Shown: positions 46,448-55,397, counted from the stretch's first letter. The stretch is DNA of 64,000 nucleotides from Lysobacter capsici (GCF_014779555.2 NZ_CP094357.1:2356001-2420000); one strand, 5' to 3'. Numbers and translations are program-made. Notes: a model not told the origin generated them from the sequence alone.

Positions 46448-46648
46448 TTACTTGTTGAAACCGCACAGTTCCTCGCAACGCTGCCGGCGTACCTCGCAGA
46501 CCGGCACGTCGCCCAGGGTGCTGATGCAGTAGTTGTAGACCCGCTGGCATTGATTGACGTCGCAGCCGGCCGCGTCGGCGATCGAGGCGTAGGACAGGCA
46601 GACGGCAAGCACGGCGAACAACGGCAGTTTGTCGGCGATGGCGCGCAT
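46448..46648 (-). CDS. Small secreted six-cysteine protein, copy 2
   Basis: 66 residues: Sec signal (RAIADKLPLFAVLAVCLSYASIADA) and a mature part with C-x4-C-x6-C-x9-C-x6-C-x3-C. The first, second and fourth spacings equal those of copy 1, although the sequence is otherwise largely different. The ATG at 46648 follows AAGGAAGCG. It is 206 bp upstream of copy 1 on the same strand and may be co-transcribed. A longer frame to 46774 adds no recognisable sequence. Confidence 0.72.
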   Translation of the reverse strand: MRAIADKLPLFAVLAVCLSYASIADAAGCDVNQCQRVYNYCISTLGDVPVCEVRRQRCEELCGFNK

Positions 46649-46850
46649 AGGTCGCTTCCTTGTGTGGTTGGCAGCCCGCCGCGGCGCGGTGGGCGTGCCC
46701 AGGCTAGCGCGAGTGGCTGTCAGCGTTGCTGGATCGGCGGCGCAGGCGCGCCAACCGTGATCGCTATCGCGCAACCGCGCCGCCAGGACGGCGTGCCGCC
46801 GGGATTTTTGATGCGCCGAAGCAGAGCGTTGCGCATGCGCGCCGATACGA

Positions 46851-47477
46851 TCAGTCCAGGTAAGCCCGGATCAGCGTATTGAGATGCATCCGCTCGGCGT
46901 CGCGCAGGAACGGCGCCAGCAGCATCATCACCTGGACGATGCCGTCGCGGATCGCGGCGTGCTCGTCCTTGTCGCCGCGCGCGGCGGCGTAGTTGAGCCA
47001 GAAGGTCGCGATCACCAGCACGTTGGTCGCGGTCGCGGCCAGTTCGTCCCCGGACGCGCGCATGACCCCGGCCTGCGACAGCCCGCGCATGACCATGTGC
47101 GCCTGTTCATCGGCGCGCTTGAGGATGCGCGCGAAGCGCAGGCGCAGGCGGCGGTTGCGGCTGAGGATCTCGACCAGATCGCGGTACAGGAAGCGGTAGT
47201 CCCAGATGCACTCGAACACCAGGTGCAGCTGCAGCCAGATGTCCTCGAGCCCCGGCAGGCGGCCCTGCGGCGCGGCGAGCGCGATGTCCATGCGCTCTTC
47301 GTAGCGCGCGAACAGCTGCTCGATGATGTCGTCCTTGTTGCGGAAGTGGTAGTACAGATTGCCCGGGCTGATCTCCAGCTCGTCGGCGATATGGTTGGTG
47401 GTTACATTGGGCTCGCCTTGCGCGTTGAACATGGTCAACGCGGCATCGAGGATGCGCTGGCGGGTCTGTTTCGCCAT
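46851..47477 (-). CDS. TetR family transcriptional regulator
   Basis: 208 residues. An N-terminal TetR DNA-binding domain (TRQRILDAALTMFNAQGEPN, helix-turn-helix TTNHIADELEISPGNLYYHFRNKDDI) precedes a larger helical ligand-binding domain with Arg/Trp-rich elements (YRFLYRDLVEILSRNRRLRLR). The HTH and domain sizes are standard. It lies 30 bp downstream of the acyl-CoA-binding protein gene on the same strand and next to the acyl-CoA reductase, so an acyl-CoA ligand and control of that locus are plausible but inferred. Confidence 0.9.
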   Translation of the reverse strand: MAKQTRQRILDAALTMFNAQGEPNVTTNHIADELEISPGNLYYHFRNKDDIIEQLFARYEERMDIALAAPQGRLPGLEDIWLQLHLVFECIWDYRFLYRDLVEILSRNRRLRLRFARILKRADEQAHMVMRGLSQAGVMRASGDELAATATNVLVIATFWLNYAAARGDKDEHAAIRDGIVQVMMLLAPFLRDAERMHLNTLIRAYLD

Positions 47478-47507
47478 TGAGCGGGCCGGGTCCGGAGGCG
47501 GCGCGGC

Positions 47508-47765
47508 TTAGCCGCGCAGCTTCTTGACCATGTCGACGTATTTCTTCTTCGCCTCGTCCTGGCTGGTGCCCTTGAGCTTTTCCCAGGCCTCGTACTTGGC
47601 CGTGCCGACGAAATCGAAGAACCCCGGCTTGGGGCCGCTGACGTCGCCGTCGGCGCCCTGCTTGTACAGCGCGTACAGGCGCAGCAGGGTGTCGTTGTCC
47701 GGGCGCTCGGGCAGGGCCTGGACGTCTTTTGCGGCTTGTTCGAATGCGGATTGAATATCGGACAC
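47508..47765 (-). CDS. Acyl-CoA-binding protein
   Basis: 85 residues, the usual length of ACBP: FEQAAKDVQALP, NDTLLRLYALYKQGADGDVSGPKPGFFDF and KYEAWEKLKGTSQDEAKKKYVDMVKKL, containing the conserved Lys, Tyr and Trp residues of the four-helix fold. It binds long-chain acyl-CoA in the cytoplasm. The GTG at 47765 has AGGAG upstream. It is divergent from the reductase gene, to which it could supply substrate. Confidence 0.92.
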   Translation of the reverse strand: MSDIQSAFEQAAKDVQALPERPDNDTLLRLYALYKQGADGDVSGPKPGFFDFVGTAKYEAWEKLKGTSQDEAKKKYVDMVKKLRG

Positions 47766-47916
47766 GGGCTTCTCCTGGCGCCGGGCTGAGGCGGCATCAC
47801 AGCATGCGCCCTCAGGACCGGTCAATACGGAAAGGAATTGTTACTCGGCGTGGGCTCTGGCACCGTAGAGGCTCGCCGCCGCACGTGGCGGCCGATCGGC
47901 CATCCAGGAGAGGGGT
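47766..47916. promoter_or_regulatory. Divergent promoter region of ACBP/TetR and reductase genes
   Basis: A 151-bp gap between divergent genes that must hold both promoters and probably the TetR operator. No clear dyad was found by eye. Confidence 0.4.
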
Positions 47917-49905
47917 ATGAGCTATTTCGTCACCGGCGCGACAGGTTTCATCGGTCGCTTCCTTGTCAGTAATCTCCTGAAACGCAAGGGCACGATCCAC
48001 GTGCTGGTGCGCAAGGATTCGCAAAAGAAGTTCGACGCCACAGCCAAGAAGATGGGCTGGGATCTCAAGCGCGTGATTCCGGTCGCGGGCGACATGACCC
48101 AGGCCAAGTGCGGCCTGACCGCCGCGCAGATCCGCGCGTTGAGCGGAAAAATCAAGCATTTCTTCCATCTCGCCGCGATCTACGACCTCACCGCCAGCGC
48201 CGCCGCGCAGCGCGAGGCCAACATCGACGGCACCCAGCACGCGCTGGACCTGGCCGCCGCGCTCAACGCCGGCTGCTTCCACCACACCAGCTCGATCGCC
48301 GCCGCCGGCCTGTACTCGGGCGTTTTCCGCGAGGACATGTTCGACGAGGCCGAGGGCCTGGACGATCCCTACCTGCGCACCAAGCACGATTCCGAGGGCC
48401 TGGTCCGCAACGAGAAGCGGATCAAGTGGCGGATCTACCGCCCGGGCATGGTGGTCGGCCACTCGCAGACCGGCGAGATGGACAAGATCGACGGCCCGTA
48501 CTACTTCTTCACCTTCCTCAAGAAGCTGCGCGAAATGCTGCCGCCGTGGATGCCGATGCTCGGCCTGGAAGGCGGCCGCATCAACATCATCCCGGTCGAC
48601 TACGTGGTCGACGCGATGGACCACATCGCGCACAAGCCCAAGCTCGACGGCCACTGTTTCCATCTGACCGATCCGGAGCCGCAGCGCGTCGGCGAGGTGC
48701 TCAACACCTTCGCCCGCGCCGGCCACACGCCGGAGATGACCATGCGCATCGATGCGCGCATGTTCGCCTTCGTCCCGGCCGGCATCCGCGGCGCGGTGAC
48801 CAACCTGCCGCCGGTCAAGCGCTTCATCGGCATGTTGCTGCGCGACTTCAAGATCCCCAAGGAGGTCATGAAGTTCATCACCTATCCGACCCGTTTCGAC
48901 AACCGCGAAACCGAACGCGCGCTGCGCGGCAGCGGGATCAAGGTGCCGAACCTGGACAGCTACGCCTGGCGGCTGTGGGACTACTGGGAACGCCATCTGG
49001 ACCCGGACCTGTTCATCGACCGCACCCTCAAGGGCAAGGTCCGCAACAAGGTCGTGGTGATCACCGGCGGTTCCTCGGGCATTGGCCTTGCGACCGCGGA
49101 GAAGGTCGCCGCGGCCGGCGCGGTCACGGTCATCGTCGCGCGCGGCGAGGACGAGTTGTTCAAGGCGCGCGACGCGATGAAGGCGCAGGGCGGCAAGGTT
49201 TTCGCCTACACCGCCGATCTGGCCGACATGGCCGACTGCGACCGCCTGGTCAAGCAGATCCTGACCGAGCACGGCCACGTCGACATCCTGGTCAACAACG
49301 CCGGCCGCTCGATCCGCCGTTCGATCGAACTGAGCTACGACCGCTTCCACGATTTCGAACGCACCATGCAGCTGAATTATTTCGGCAGCCTGCGTCTGAT
49401 CATGGGCTTCATGCCGAAGATGACCGAGCGCCGCAAGGGCCACATCATCAACATCAGCTCGATCGGCGTGCTGGCCAATTCGCCGCGGTTCTCGGCGTAC
49501 GTGGCGTCGAAAGCGGCGCTGGACGCGTTCAGCCGCTGCGCCCAGGGCGAACTGTCGGGCAAGGGCATCAGCTTCACCACGATCAATATGCCGTTGGTGA
49601 AGACCCCGATGATCGCGCCGACCAAGATGTACGACAGCATCCCGACCCTGAGCCCGGACGAGGCCGCCGATCTGGTGGTCAAGGGCATCATCGAAAAGCC
49701 CAGCCGCATCGCCACCCGCCTGGGCATCTTCGCCTCGGTGGTCAACGCGCTGGCGCCCAAGGCCTACGAGGTGGTGATGAGCACCGCGTTCGAACTGTTC
49801 CCCGATTCGGCCGCCGCCAAGGGCGATCGCAAGGGGCTCAAGGACGAACACGCGAGCAACGAGCAGATCGCGTTCGCGGCGTTGATGCGTGGCGTGCATT
49901 GGTGA
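47917..49905 (+). CDS. Fatty acyl-CoA reductase, two-domain SDR type (Maqu_2220-like)
   Basis: 662 residues made of two SDR domains. The N-terminal extended SDR has GATGFIGRFLV, FFHLAAIYD, FHHTSSIAAAGLY and YLRTK (catalytic Tyr-x3-Lys). The C-terminal classical SDR starts near residue 385 with GGSSGIGLATAE and has VNNAGRSIRRS, ISSIGVL and YVASKAALDAF. Length and motif order match the Marinobacter fatty acyl-CoA/aldehyde reductase that makes fatty alcohol with NADPH (from memory). The ACBP and TetR neighbours fit. The alcohol could feed wax esters, but no wax synthase is in the window. Confidence 0.9.
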   Translation: MSYFVTGATGFIGRFLVSNLLKRKGTIHVLVRKDSQKKFDATAKKMGWDLKRVIPVAGDMTQAKCGLTAAQIRALSGKIKHFFHLAAIYDLTASAAAQREANIDGTQHALDLAAALNAGCFHHTSSIAAAGLYSGVFREDMFDEAEGLDDPYLRTKHDSEGLVRNEKRIKWRIYRPGMVVGHSQTGEMDKIDGPYYFFTFLKKLREMLPPWMPMLGLEGGRINIIPVDYVVDAMDHIAHKPKLDGHCFHLTDPEPQRVGEVLNTFARAGHTPEMTMRIDARMFAFVPAGIRGAVTNLPPVKRFIGMLLRDFKIPKEVMKFITYPTRFDNRETERALRGSGIKVPNLDSYAWRLWDYWERHLDPDLFIDRTLKGKVRNKVVVITGGSSGIGLATAEKVAAAGAVTVIVARGEDELFKARDAMKAQGGKVFAYTADLADMADCDRLVKQILTEHGHVDILVNNAGRSIRRSIELSYDRFHDFERTMQLNYFGSLRLIMGFMPKMTERRKGHIINISSIGVLANSPRFSAYVASKAALDAFSRCAQGELSGKGISFTTINMPLVKTPMIAPTKMYDSIPTLSPDEAADLVVKGIIEKPSRIATRLGIFASVVNALAPKAYEVVMSTAFELFPDSAAAKGDRKGLKDEHASNEQIAFAALMRGVHW

Positions 49906-50493
49906 GTTCGCGGCGGATGTCCGCTTGAGTCCGCTGCGGTAAGGGCATGCGTTCGGCTTCCTTGGTGGAAGCCGGACGGTGGATGCCCCGCGGATTTCGA
50001 TCGCGCGGCCTTTTGCGGTCGCGCGACTTTCCCATTCGGCCGAAGCCGCGCAGCGGCTCGACCCTGCGATCCTTCGAGATGTTCCCCCCCCTTTGAAAAA
50101 GGGGGCCGGGGGGATTTGCTTTTGCTTTTGCCTTCGCGCGATTCCAGCTAAGAGCAAATCCCTCCGGCCCCGCTTTTTCAAAGGGGGGAGACTTCGAGGT
50201 TGCGTAGTGGCTCGTTTTGCCGGCGCGCAATCGTGCTTGTGGCGCCGGGCAGGGCGCATGCGTGCCGTGAGCGCGCGCGCGATCGCTGCGGCCTAAGCCG
50301 CGTATCTCATCCAAGGCTTGCGTCGCAAGCGGGTTTCGCGGTCGCGGCTTGCGCCGCTCCTACATTGAGCGTTCGGGCGTCGGAGGGATGACGCAGCAGG
50401 CTGTCGAAGCGATTTCTGATTGCCAGACGAATGCGGCGTCAATGCACGGAATTGGCCGAACCCAGCAAACCGGTCGAACTCGATACGCGCGAT
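49906..50493. repeat. Intergenic region with inverted CCCCTTTGAAAAAGGGGG element and a REP copy
   Basis: Arms at 50082-50125 (CCCCCCTTTGAAAAAGGGGG then CCGGGGGGATTTGCTTTTG) and 50148-50193 (AGCAAATCCCTCCGGCCCC then GCTTTTTCAAAGGGGGG) form a large imperfect palindrome, with a loop of about 20 bp. At 50337-50364 there is one copy of the [15 protein letters not shown] family on the reverse strand. The rest shows no gene. Confidence 0.8.
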
Positions 50494-51576
50494 TTAGTAC
50501 GCCCGACACTGGAAGAACCGCACCCGCGTCGTGCTGCCCGGCGGCGGCTGCAGCTGCACGCGCGAGGAGCGTAATTCCGGATAGCCGTCGAGCACCTGGC
50601 AGATACGGTCGACGTCCTGTTTGCTGGCCTCGGTCAAGCGATAGATCAGCAGATTCGACGGCGTCGACCACAGCGCGCGTTCGACCCCGTCCAGGGTCGC
50701 GATGGCGCGGATGACATGAGCGCGATCGGCGGAAGGATTGCCCGATGCGGCGTTTGCCGGCGTCGCTGTGGTGGGCGCCGGAGTCGCGGCTGGAACGGTC
50801 TCGCCGGTATTGGCCGCGGGCGCGGCGGGTTCGACGGCGGGGGGCGCAGTGGGTGCAGGCGCGGGCGCCGGCGCCGGCGCCGCAGCTGTCGGATTCACCG
50901 GTGCGCGAGTCGGCGCGGTGTCGTTGGGCGTGGCCGGAGCCGTGTGAGTCGCGGCCGGTACTGGTTCGGCCGGAGCGCGTGAGCTCAGCAGCGGCACCAC
51001 GAAGCCCACGATCAGGGCCAGCGCGATCGCCCCGGCCCATGCCGCGACGATGGTCTGGATGCTGCGCTTCTGCGCGGCGGCGATGACTTCGTGCCGGGTC
51101 GAGGCCGGCAACTGCGGTTCGACCAGTTCCCACAGCGTCTCGCCGCTGTACAGGTCCAGGCCGTCGGCGACGCGTTCGGAGTGGCTGTCGAACCGGCCGG
51201 TGGTGACCAGCAGGCCGCCGGCGGCGCCGTTGAAGCGCACCGCGTCGGCCAGTTCGGCCACGGTCGCGGCGGAGACTTTGTAATCCGCGTCGCCGAGCTT
51301 GCAGGCCAGCAGCCAGGGCTTGCCGGCGCGTAGCAGGCGCAGCTCGGCCTGGGTGCCGCGGGCCAGCGATTCCTCCACCGATTCGGCCTCGAAACCGCGT
51401 TCGCGCAAGGCCTCGACGATCAGGCGCGCGAATTCGCGCCAGCGCATCTTGGACAGACCGGCGATGCCGGTGCTGACCTCAGTGCGATGGCGGCGATACG
51501 ACCAAAGGTAGGCGGTGGACGCCAGGCCGATCGTCAGTGCGACGGCGGCGGCGGACCACAGGGAGAAACTCGACAT
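50494..51576 (-). CDS. Membrane protein with degenerate Mrr-type restriction endonuclease domain
   Basis: 360 residues from ATG 51576. Layout: TM at about 5-25, an Mrr_cat-like domain (about 45-155) with WREFARLIVEALRERGFEAE, GKPWLLACKLG and GLLVTTGRFDSHSE, a second TM around 190-212 (TIVAAWAGAIALALIVGFVV), a 90-residue Ala/Pro/Thr linker, and a small C-terminal domain ending in VRFFQCRAY. In the Mrr motif the usual acidic residue and the Gln/Glu before Cys-x-Lys are replaced (GTQAEL, ACK), so nuclease activity is doubtful. Confidence 0.72.
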   Translation of the reverse strand: MSSFSLWSAAAVALTIGLASTAYLWSYRRHRTEVSTGIAGLSKMRWREFARLIVEALRERGFEAESVEESLARGTQAELRLLRAGKPWLLACKLGDADYKVSAATVAELADAVRFNGAAGGLLVTTGRFDSHSERVADGLDLYSGETLWELVEPQLPASTRHEVIAAAQKRSIQTIVAAWAGAIALALIVGFVVPLLSSRAPAEPVPAATHTAPATPNDTAPTRAPVNPTAAAPAPAPAPAPTAPPAVEPAAPAANTGETVPAATPAPTTATPANAASGNPSADRAHVIRAIATLDGVERALWSTPSNLLIYRLTEASKQDVDRICQVLDGYPELRSSRVQLQPPPGSTTRVRFFQCRAY

Positions 51577-52059
51577 GCAGCACGAAGCCCATAAAAGACG
51601 CTGAGGATATACGGCTTCATACACATGAAATTCACGAAAATTGAGACGTGTTTCGCGAATTCGATGTGTCCGTCATCAGCCGTTATTGATTCAACGTCCC
51701 AGATGCGGGTCTGTGAAGCGACGTTTGCGACTGCCGGGAAGTCACGGCCAGGGCACGGAAAGTCGGCGTGCAGTGTCTTTGCGAGGCCGTCGCGTGTCCG
51801 CGCGCGGCGGCGGCAATAAGAAAGCCCGCCAGTCCGAAACCGTAAGGGGAGGGGAGCATACGGAAGCGCGGACTGGCGGGCTTAAACGTCGCGTCGCCGA
51901 TGCGCGGCGACGCGGTGAAACCGGTTCGCAGCCGATGCAGGGCTGCGAGGAACTGCGATCGGGCGGTATTGCGAACTGCCGGGTTGCTGCAACGGTTGAG
52001 CGTCGTTACTGCTAAGACTTGCTACTGCTGAGCATGTACCAATACCCGTTGTGAATCGC
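51577..52059. other. Intergenic region with a long-loop hairpin
   Basis: The inverted repeat AAGCCCGCCAGTCCG (51822-51836) / CGGACTGGCGGGCTT (51869-51883) forms a 15-bp perfect stem around a 32-nt loop with GGGGAGGGGAG. There is no gene. It could be an RNA-level regulatory element or part of a small RNA, transcribed from either strand. Confidence 0.5.
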
Positions 52060-52674
52060 TTACGGTGCGACCGGCGGCTTGGGACGCGCGATCGACTTGC
52101 GCGCGGCCTTGGCCGGCTTGGCGGCCGACTTGGCCGCGGCCTTGCGCGGCGCGGCGGCCTTCTTGGCCGGTGCCTTCGCTGCCGGTGCCTTGGCGGCCTT
52201 GCGCGCGGCCGGGGCGCCGCCCTGGCGACGCAGCTCGGCGGTCAGCGCATCGACGCGATCGCTCAGGCCGGCCAGATCGTCGCGGCCCGGCACGCCGAGC
52301 TTGACCAGCGCGCGCTGGACGCGTTCTTCGAACACCTTTTCCAGACGGTCCCAGGTGTCGGTGGCGCGTTCGCGCGCCTGGCCGACCTTGGACTCGACCG
52401 CATCGCGCAACACGCTGGCCTGGCCGCCGGTGAACTTGCGCGCGGTCTGCTCGAGGTTGAGACCTTCCTTGACCAGGCCTTCGAACAGCTTGGTGCCCTC
52501 GGCCTGGGCGCGACCGAACGCGCCGACGCCGGCCAGCCAGATCTGCTGCGCGGACTCGCTCAGCGTCTTGGACAGGCGCTCGGCCTGTTCCTGCGCGCTG
52601 CCCTTGCCGGCGGTGTTGCTGGTCTTGCCGGAAGTCTTCTTCGCGGTCTTCTTGAACTTGGCGGCCATGGACAT
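52060..52674 (-). CDS. Phasin (PhaI/PhaF-like) with Ala/Lys/Pro-rich tail
   Basis: 204 residues; the ATG at 52674 and another ATG two codons on both fit. A helical phasin domain (about 30-140) contains QQIWLAGVGAFGRAQAEG, TKLFEGLVKEG and FEERVQRALVKLGVPGRDDL. The tail (about 150-204) is repeated AAKAPAKKAA-type sequence like histone H1, thought to bind DNA and tether PHA granules. The patatin-like lipase and PHA-system genes downstream on the minus strand fit, but no phaC is in the window. Confidence 0.85.
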   Translation of the reverse strand: MSMAAKFKKTAKKTSGKTSNTAGKGSAQEQAERLSKTLSESAQQIWLAGVGAFGRAQAEGTKLFEGLVKEGLNLEQTARKFTGGQASVLRDAVESKVGQARERATDTWDRLEKVFEERVQRALVKLGVPGRDDLAGLSDRVDALTAELRRQGGAPAARKAAKAPAAKAPAKKAAAPRKAAAKSAAKPAKAARKSIARPKPPVAP

Positions 52675-52823
52675 CCTGTAGTTGGGGTTAGTGCTGTGCC
52701 CCCACCATGGCGGTGCTGTCTAGAGTATTCACACCACAGGGCGAGGAACGAGTTCGCAGGAGTGAGAAGCGAGTAAAGCGGTCGTATCGACTCGTTTCTC
52801 ACTCCTGTGAACTCATTCCTGCT

Positions 52824-54191
52824 CTAAGCCCGACGCGCCTTGCGCGCGGCGCCGGCATTGCCGGCCACCAGCAGATCCACATCGTCCAGCGCCCGCCGCA
52901 GCCGCGCCGTGGTCTCGGTATCGCGCTGCGGCGGCTCGATCCCGTCGAGGATCGAGCGCTCGGTATCGGCCAGCACGTCCTCGCGCAGGCGCAGGCCGTG
53001 CGCGGCCAGCATCGGCCCCAGCGTGTCCGCGCGCAGGCGCAGGTCGGCCAGGGTGTTGCGGTAGGCGATCTCGCAGATGCGCTTGCGCGCCGAGAAACTG
53101 AAGGCGTTGGTGAAGAACAGCTCGCGGTCTTCGGCGTTGGGTTCGAACACCAACTGGTCGACGTCCGGGTATTGCTGGGCGTAACGCGCCAGCCCGACCT
53201 GCATGCGCGATTGCAGCAGGGTGCGGAAGGTCTGCGACAGCACCGCCGGCAGGCCGCCCGCGGCGAGGCTGTTGTCCTCGGCCACCGGCACGCCCTGGGC
53301 GTGATTGAACGGCACCAGCGGATTGATCCCGATCAGCAGGTCGATGCCGCGTTCGAGCACCACCGAGGCGTGCATGGTCCGGCGCAGCGCGCCGTCGACG
53401 AAGTGGCGGCCGCGGATCTGCACCGGCGGGTACAGCCCGGGCAGCGCGGCGCTGGCCTGGACCGCCTGCGAGATCGGCACGTCGTTCCAGTTGTCGCCGC
53501 CGAAGCGCACCGCGTCGCCGCTGTCGATGTCGACCGCGACCACGTACAGGTCGGCGTCGAGTTCGCGGAAATCGTTGCTGCGGCCGCGGCGGGTGAACAC
53601 TTCGCGCAGGAACAGCTCGACCTGGGCGTTGTCGAACAGGCCGTTGGGGATCAGCCCGCCGAAGCGGGTGATCAGGTCCGACCAGCGCGCTTCCAGCGGC
53701 GAGAACAGCAGCTCGCGCCACCATTCGGTGGCCAGGCGTGGAAAGCTCGCCGCGCGCTTGATGTATTCGAGGAAGGCCGGACGCATGAAGGTTTCGGGAC
53801 GGAACTCGACATCGGCGCTGTCGCCGGTGACGAAGATCCGGCACATCTCGGCGGTGTCCATGCGATTGGCCAGGCCGGCGGCGAGAAACGCGCCGCTGCT
53901 GACGCCGACGTAGCAATCCAGCCGGGTCAGGTCCAGGCCTTCGATGGCTTCGTCTAGCGCGCGCAGGGCGCCAAGTTCGTACATGCCGCCGATCGGGCCG
54001 CCGCCGGCGATGGCCAGGCCGATCCGCGGCTTGGCGCTGGGCGCCGCGACCTTGGCGGCGCTCGCCTTGGAGGTGCCGGTTTTGCTCGCGCCGGCCTTGT
54101 ATTTGCCGGTTTCGGACGCTGTCGGGTGGGAGGAGCCGTTGGCCGTGCGTTTGCGGTTCGCCCGATGCTGGGCGGCATGAAGTGACAGCAT
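52824..54191 (-). CDS. Patatin-like phospholipase family protein
   Basis: 455 residues. A Ser/Ala/Lys-rich N-terminus (about 50 residues) precedes the patatin core: LAIAGGGPIGGMYELGAL (oxyanion Gly loop), YVGVSSGAF (nucleophile Ser in GxSxG), and HFVDGALR with the catalytic Asp of DGA. The C-terminal half is helical and unassigned. It is cytoplasmic or peripheral, probably acting on membrane or storage lipid esters. The longer alternative start at 54246 is not supported. Confidence 0.88.
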   Translation of the reverse strand: MLSLHAAQHRANRKRTANGSSHPTASETGKYKAGASKTGTSKASAAKVAAPSAKPRIGLAIAGGGPIGGMYELGALRALDEAIEGLDLTRLDCYVGVSSGAFLAAGLANRMDTAEMCRIFVTGDSADVEFRPETFMRPAFLEYIKRAASFPRLATEWWRELLFSPLEARWSDLITRFGGLIPNGLFDNAQVELFLREVFTRRGRSNDFRELDADLYVVAVDIDSGDAVRFGGDNWNDVPISQAVQASAALPGLYPPVQIRGRHFVDGALRRTMHASVVLERGIDLLIGINPLVPFNHAQGVPVAEDNSLAAGGLPAVLSQTFRTLLQSRMQVGLARYAQQYPDVDQLVFEPNAEDRELFFTNAFSFSARKRICEIAYRNTLADLRLRADTLGPMLAAHGLRLREDVLADTERSILDGIEPPQRDTETTARLRRALDDVDLLVAGNAGAARKARRA

Positions 54192-54398
54192 GTGATCGGC
54201 GGCACGTCCTGGGCGGAATCGGCCGAGTGTAGCCCAGCTGGGACACGCGTCCAGCGGGCTAGGACCAAGGTCGCAGGGCGGAGCAGGGGATTGGATACGG
54301 TGCGATCGGGCACCTTCGATGCGCCTGTCGGCTCAGCTGTCGGTCGCCGGGAGGGCGGCGCTTGCGGTACGGCGCGGACGTGGCGATCATCCCCGACG

Positions 54399-55121
54399 AT
54401 GTCCAGAACGACCGACCTCAGCCAACGACTGGGCTGCCTGCTGGCCCGCCATCAGGCCCTGCACGACCCGCGCCGCGAGCCGCGCAACCAGTTGCGCTGG
54501 CTGCCGGAGCTGCGCAGTTGGCAGGCGCGGCGGCTGGAGGCCAGCTTCGACCGCTTCCTGCGCGACCCGCGCCGACGCCCGGCGGCGCAGTTCTTCCTCA
54601 GCGACGTCTATAACGACCGCGACTTCAGCCGTCGCGACGCCGACATCGCCAAGGTCCTGCCGATGATGCAGCGGCTGTTGCCGGGCGCGCTGCTGAACAC
54701 CGTCGCCGACGCGATCGAGCTGGGCCTGCTGACCCACGCCTTCGACCTGCGCATCAGCCAGTGCCTGCACGAGATCGCGCCGCGCCGGCGCAAGCTCGAC
54801 GGCCGCCTGTACGCGCAGGCCTATCGCGCCTGCGGCCTGCCGCGGCTGCGCGACCATCAGATCGACCTGATCGCCCGGGTCGGCCTGGGCCTGGGCAAGG
54901 CGCTGCGGATGCCGGGCATCATGACCTTGCTCAAACTCTCGCGCGGCCCGGCCAAGGCCGCGGGCCTGTCGGAACTGCAGGGGTTCCTGGAGCGCGGCTT
55001 CGCCGCGTTCTCGCAACTGGGCGACGTGCGCGAGTTCATCGCCGAGATCGAAGAAGACGAGCGCGAGGTGGCGCGGCGCTTGTTCGAGGAGGATGGCGAT
55101 CCGTTTCCGCATTTGGAGTGA
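54399..55121 (+). CDS. FFLEELY-motif-like hypothetical protein
   Basis: 240 residues, mostly helical, soluble and Arg/Leu-rich. It contains FFLSDVYNDRDFSRRDADI, close to the FFLEELY motif family of proteobacterial proteins of unknown function, followed by LPMMQRLLPGALLNTVADAIELGLLTHAFDLRISQ. The C-terminus is acidic (EIEEDEREVARRLFEEDGD). The ATG at 54399 fits; the frame is open upstream only by chance. No role can be assigned. Confidence 0.72.
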   Translation: MSRTTDLSQRLGCLLARHQALHDPRREPRNQLRWLPELRSWQARRLEASFDRFLRDPRRRPAAQFFLSDVYNDRDFSRRDADIAKVLPMMQRLLPGALLNTVADAIELGLLTHAFDLRISQCLHEIAPRRRKLDGRLYAQAYRACGLPRLRDHQIDLIARVGLGLGKALRMPGIMTLLKLSRGPAKAAGLSELQGFLERGFAAFSQLGDVREFIAEIEEDEREVARRLFEEDGDPFPHLE

Positions 55122-55233
55122 TGCGGGGGAGGGGTGATGCGAGGGCGGCGGGTCCGTTGCGGGAACGCGTCGGGCGCTTGTGCTTCTCCTTGCCGCCGGG
55201 CTCAGCGCTGAGCCTGTTCGCGTTCTTCCAGAA

Positions 55234-55397
55234 CGTCATTCCCGCGAAGGCGGGCTGCGCTTTACTTCGGTGCCGCCGAATATCCTGAGGCTTTAGCGCC
55301 ATTCCTCCAGACCGTCATTCCCGCGAACGCGGGAATCCAGTGACTTCAAACGTTCTCGCACGAAAGGCACTGGATTCCCGCGTTCGCGGGAATGACG
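55234..55397. repeat. Palindromic element cluster, sister copy of the 41-kb cluster
   Basis: The 85-bp element at 55313-55397 differs from 41112-41196 at 4 positions. A second, partial copy at 55234-55285 matches the region at 40984-41035, including GAATATC. Both loci thus carry the same composite arrangement. The sequence is gene-free. Confidence 0.85.
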
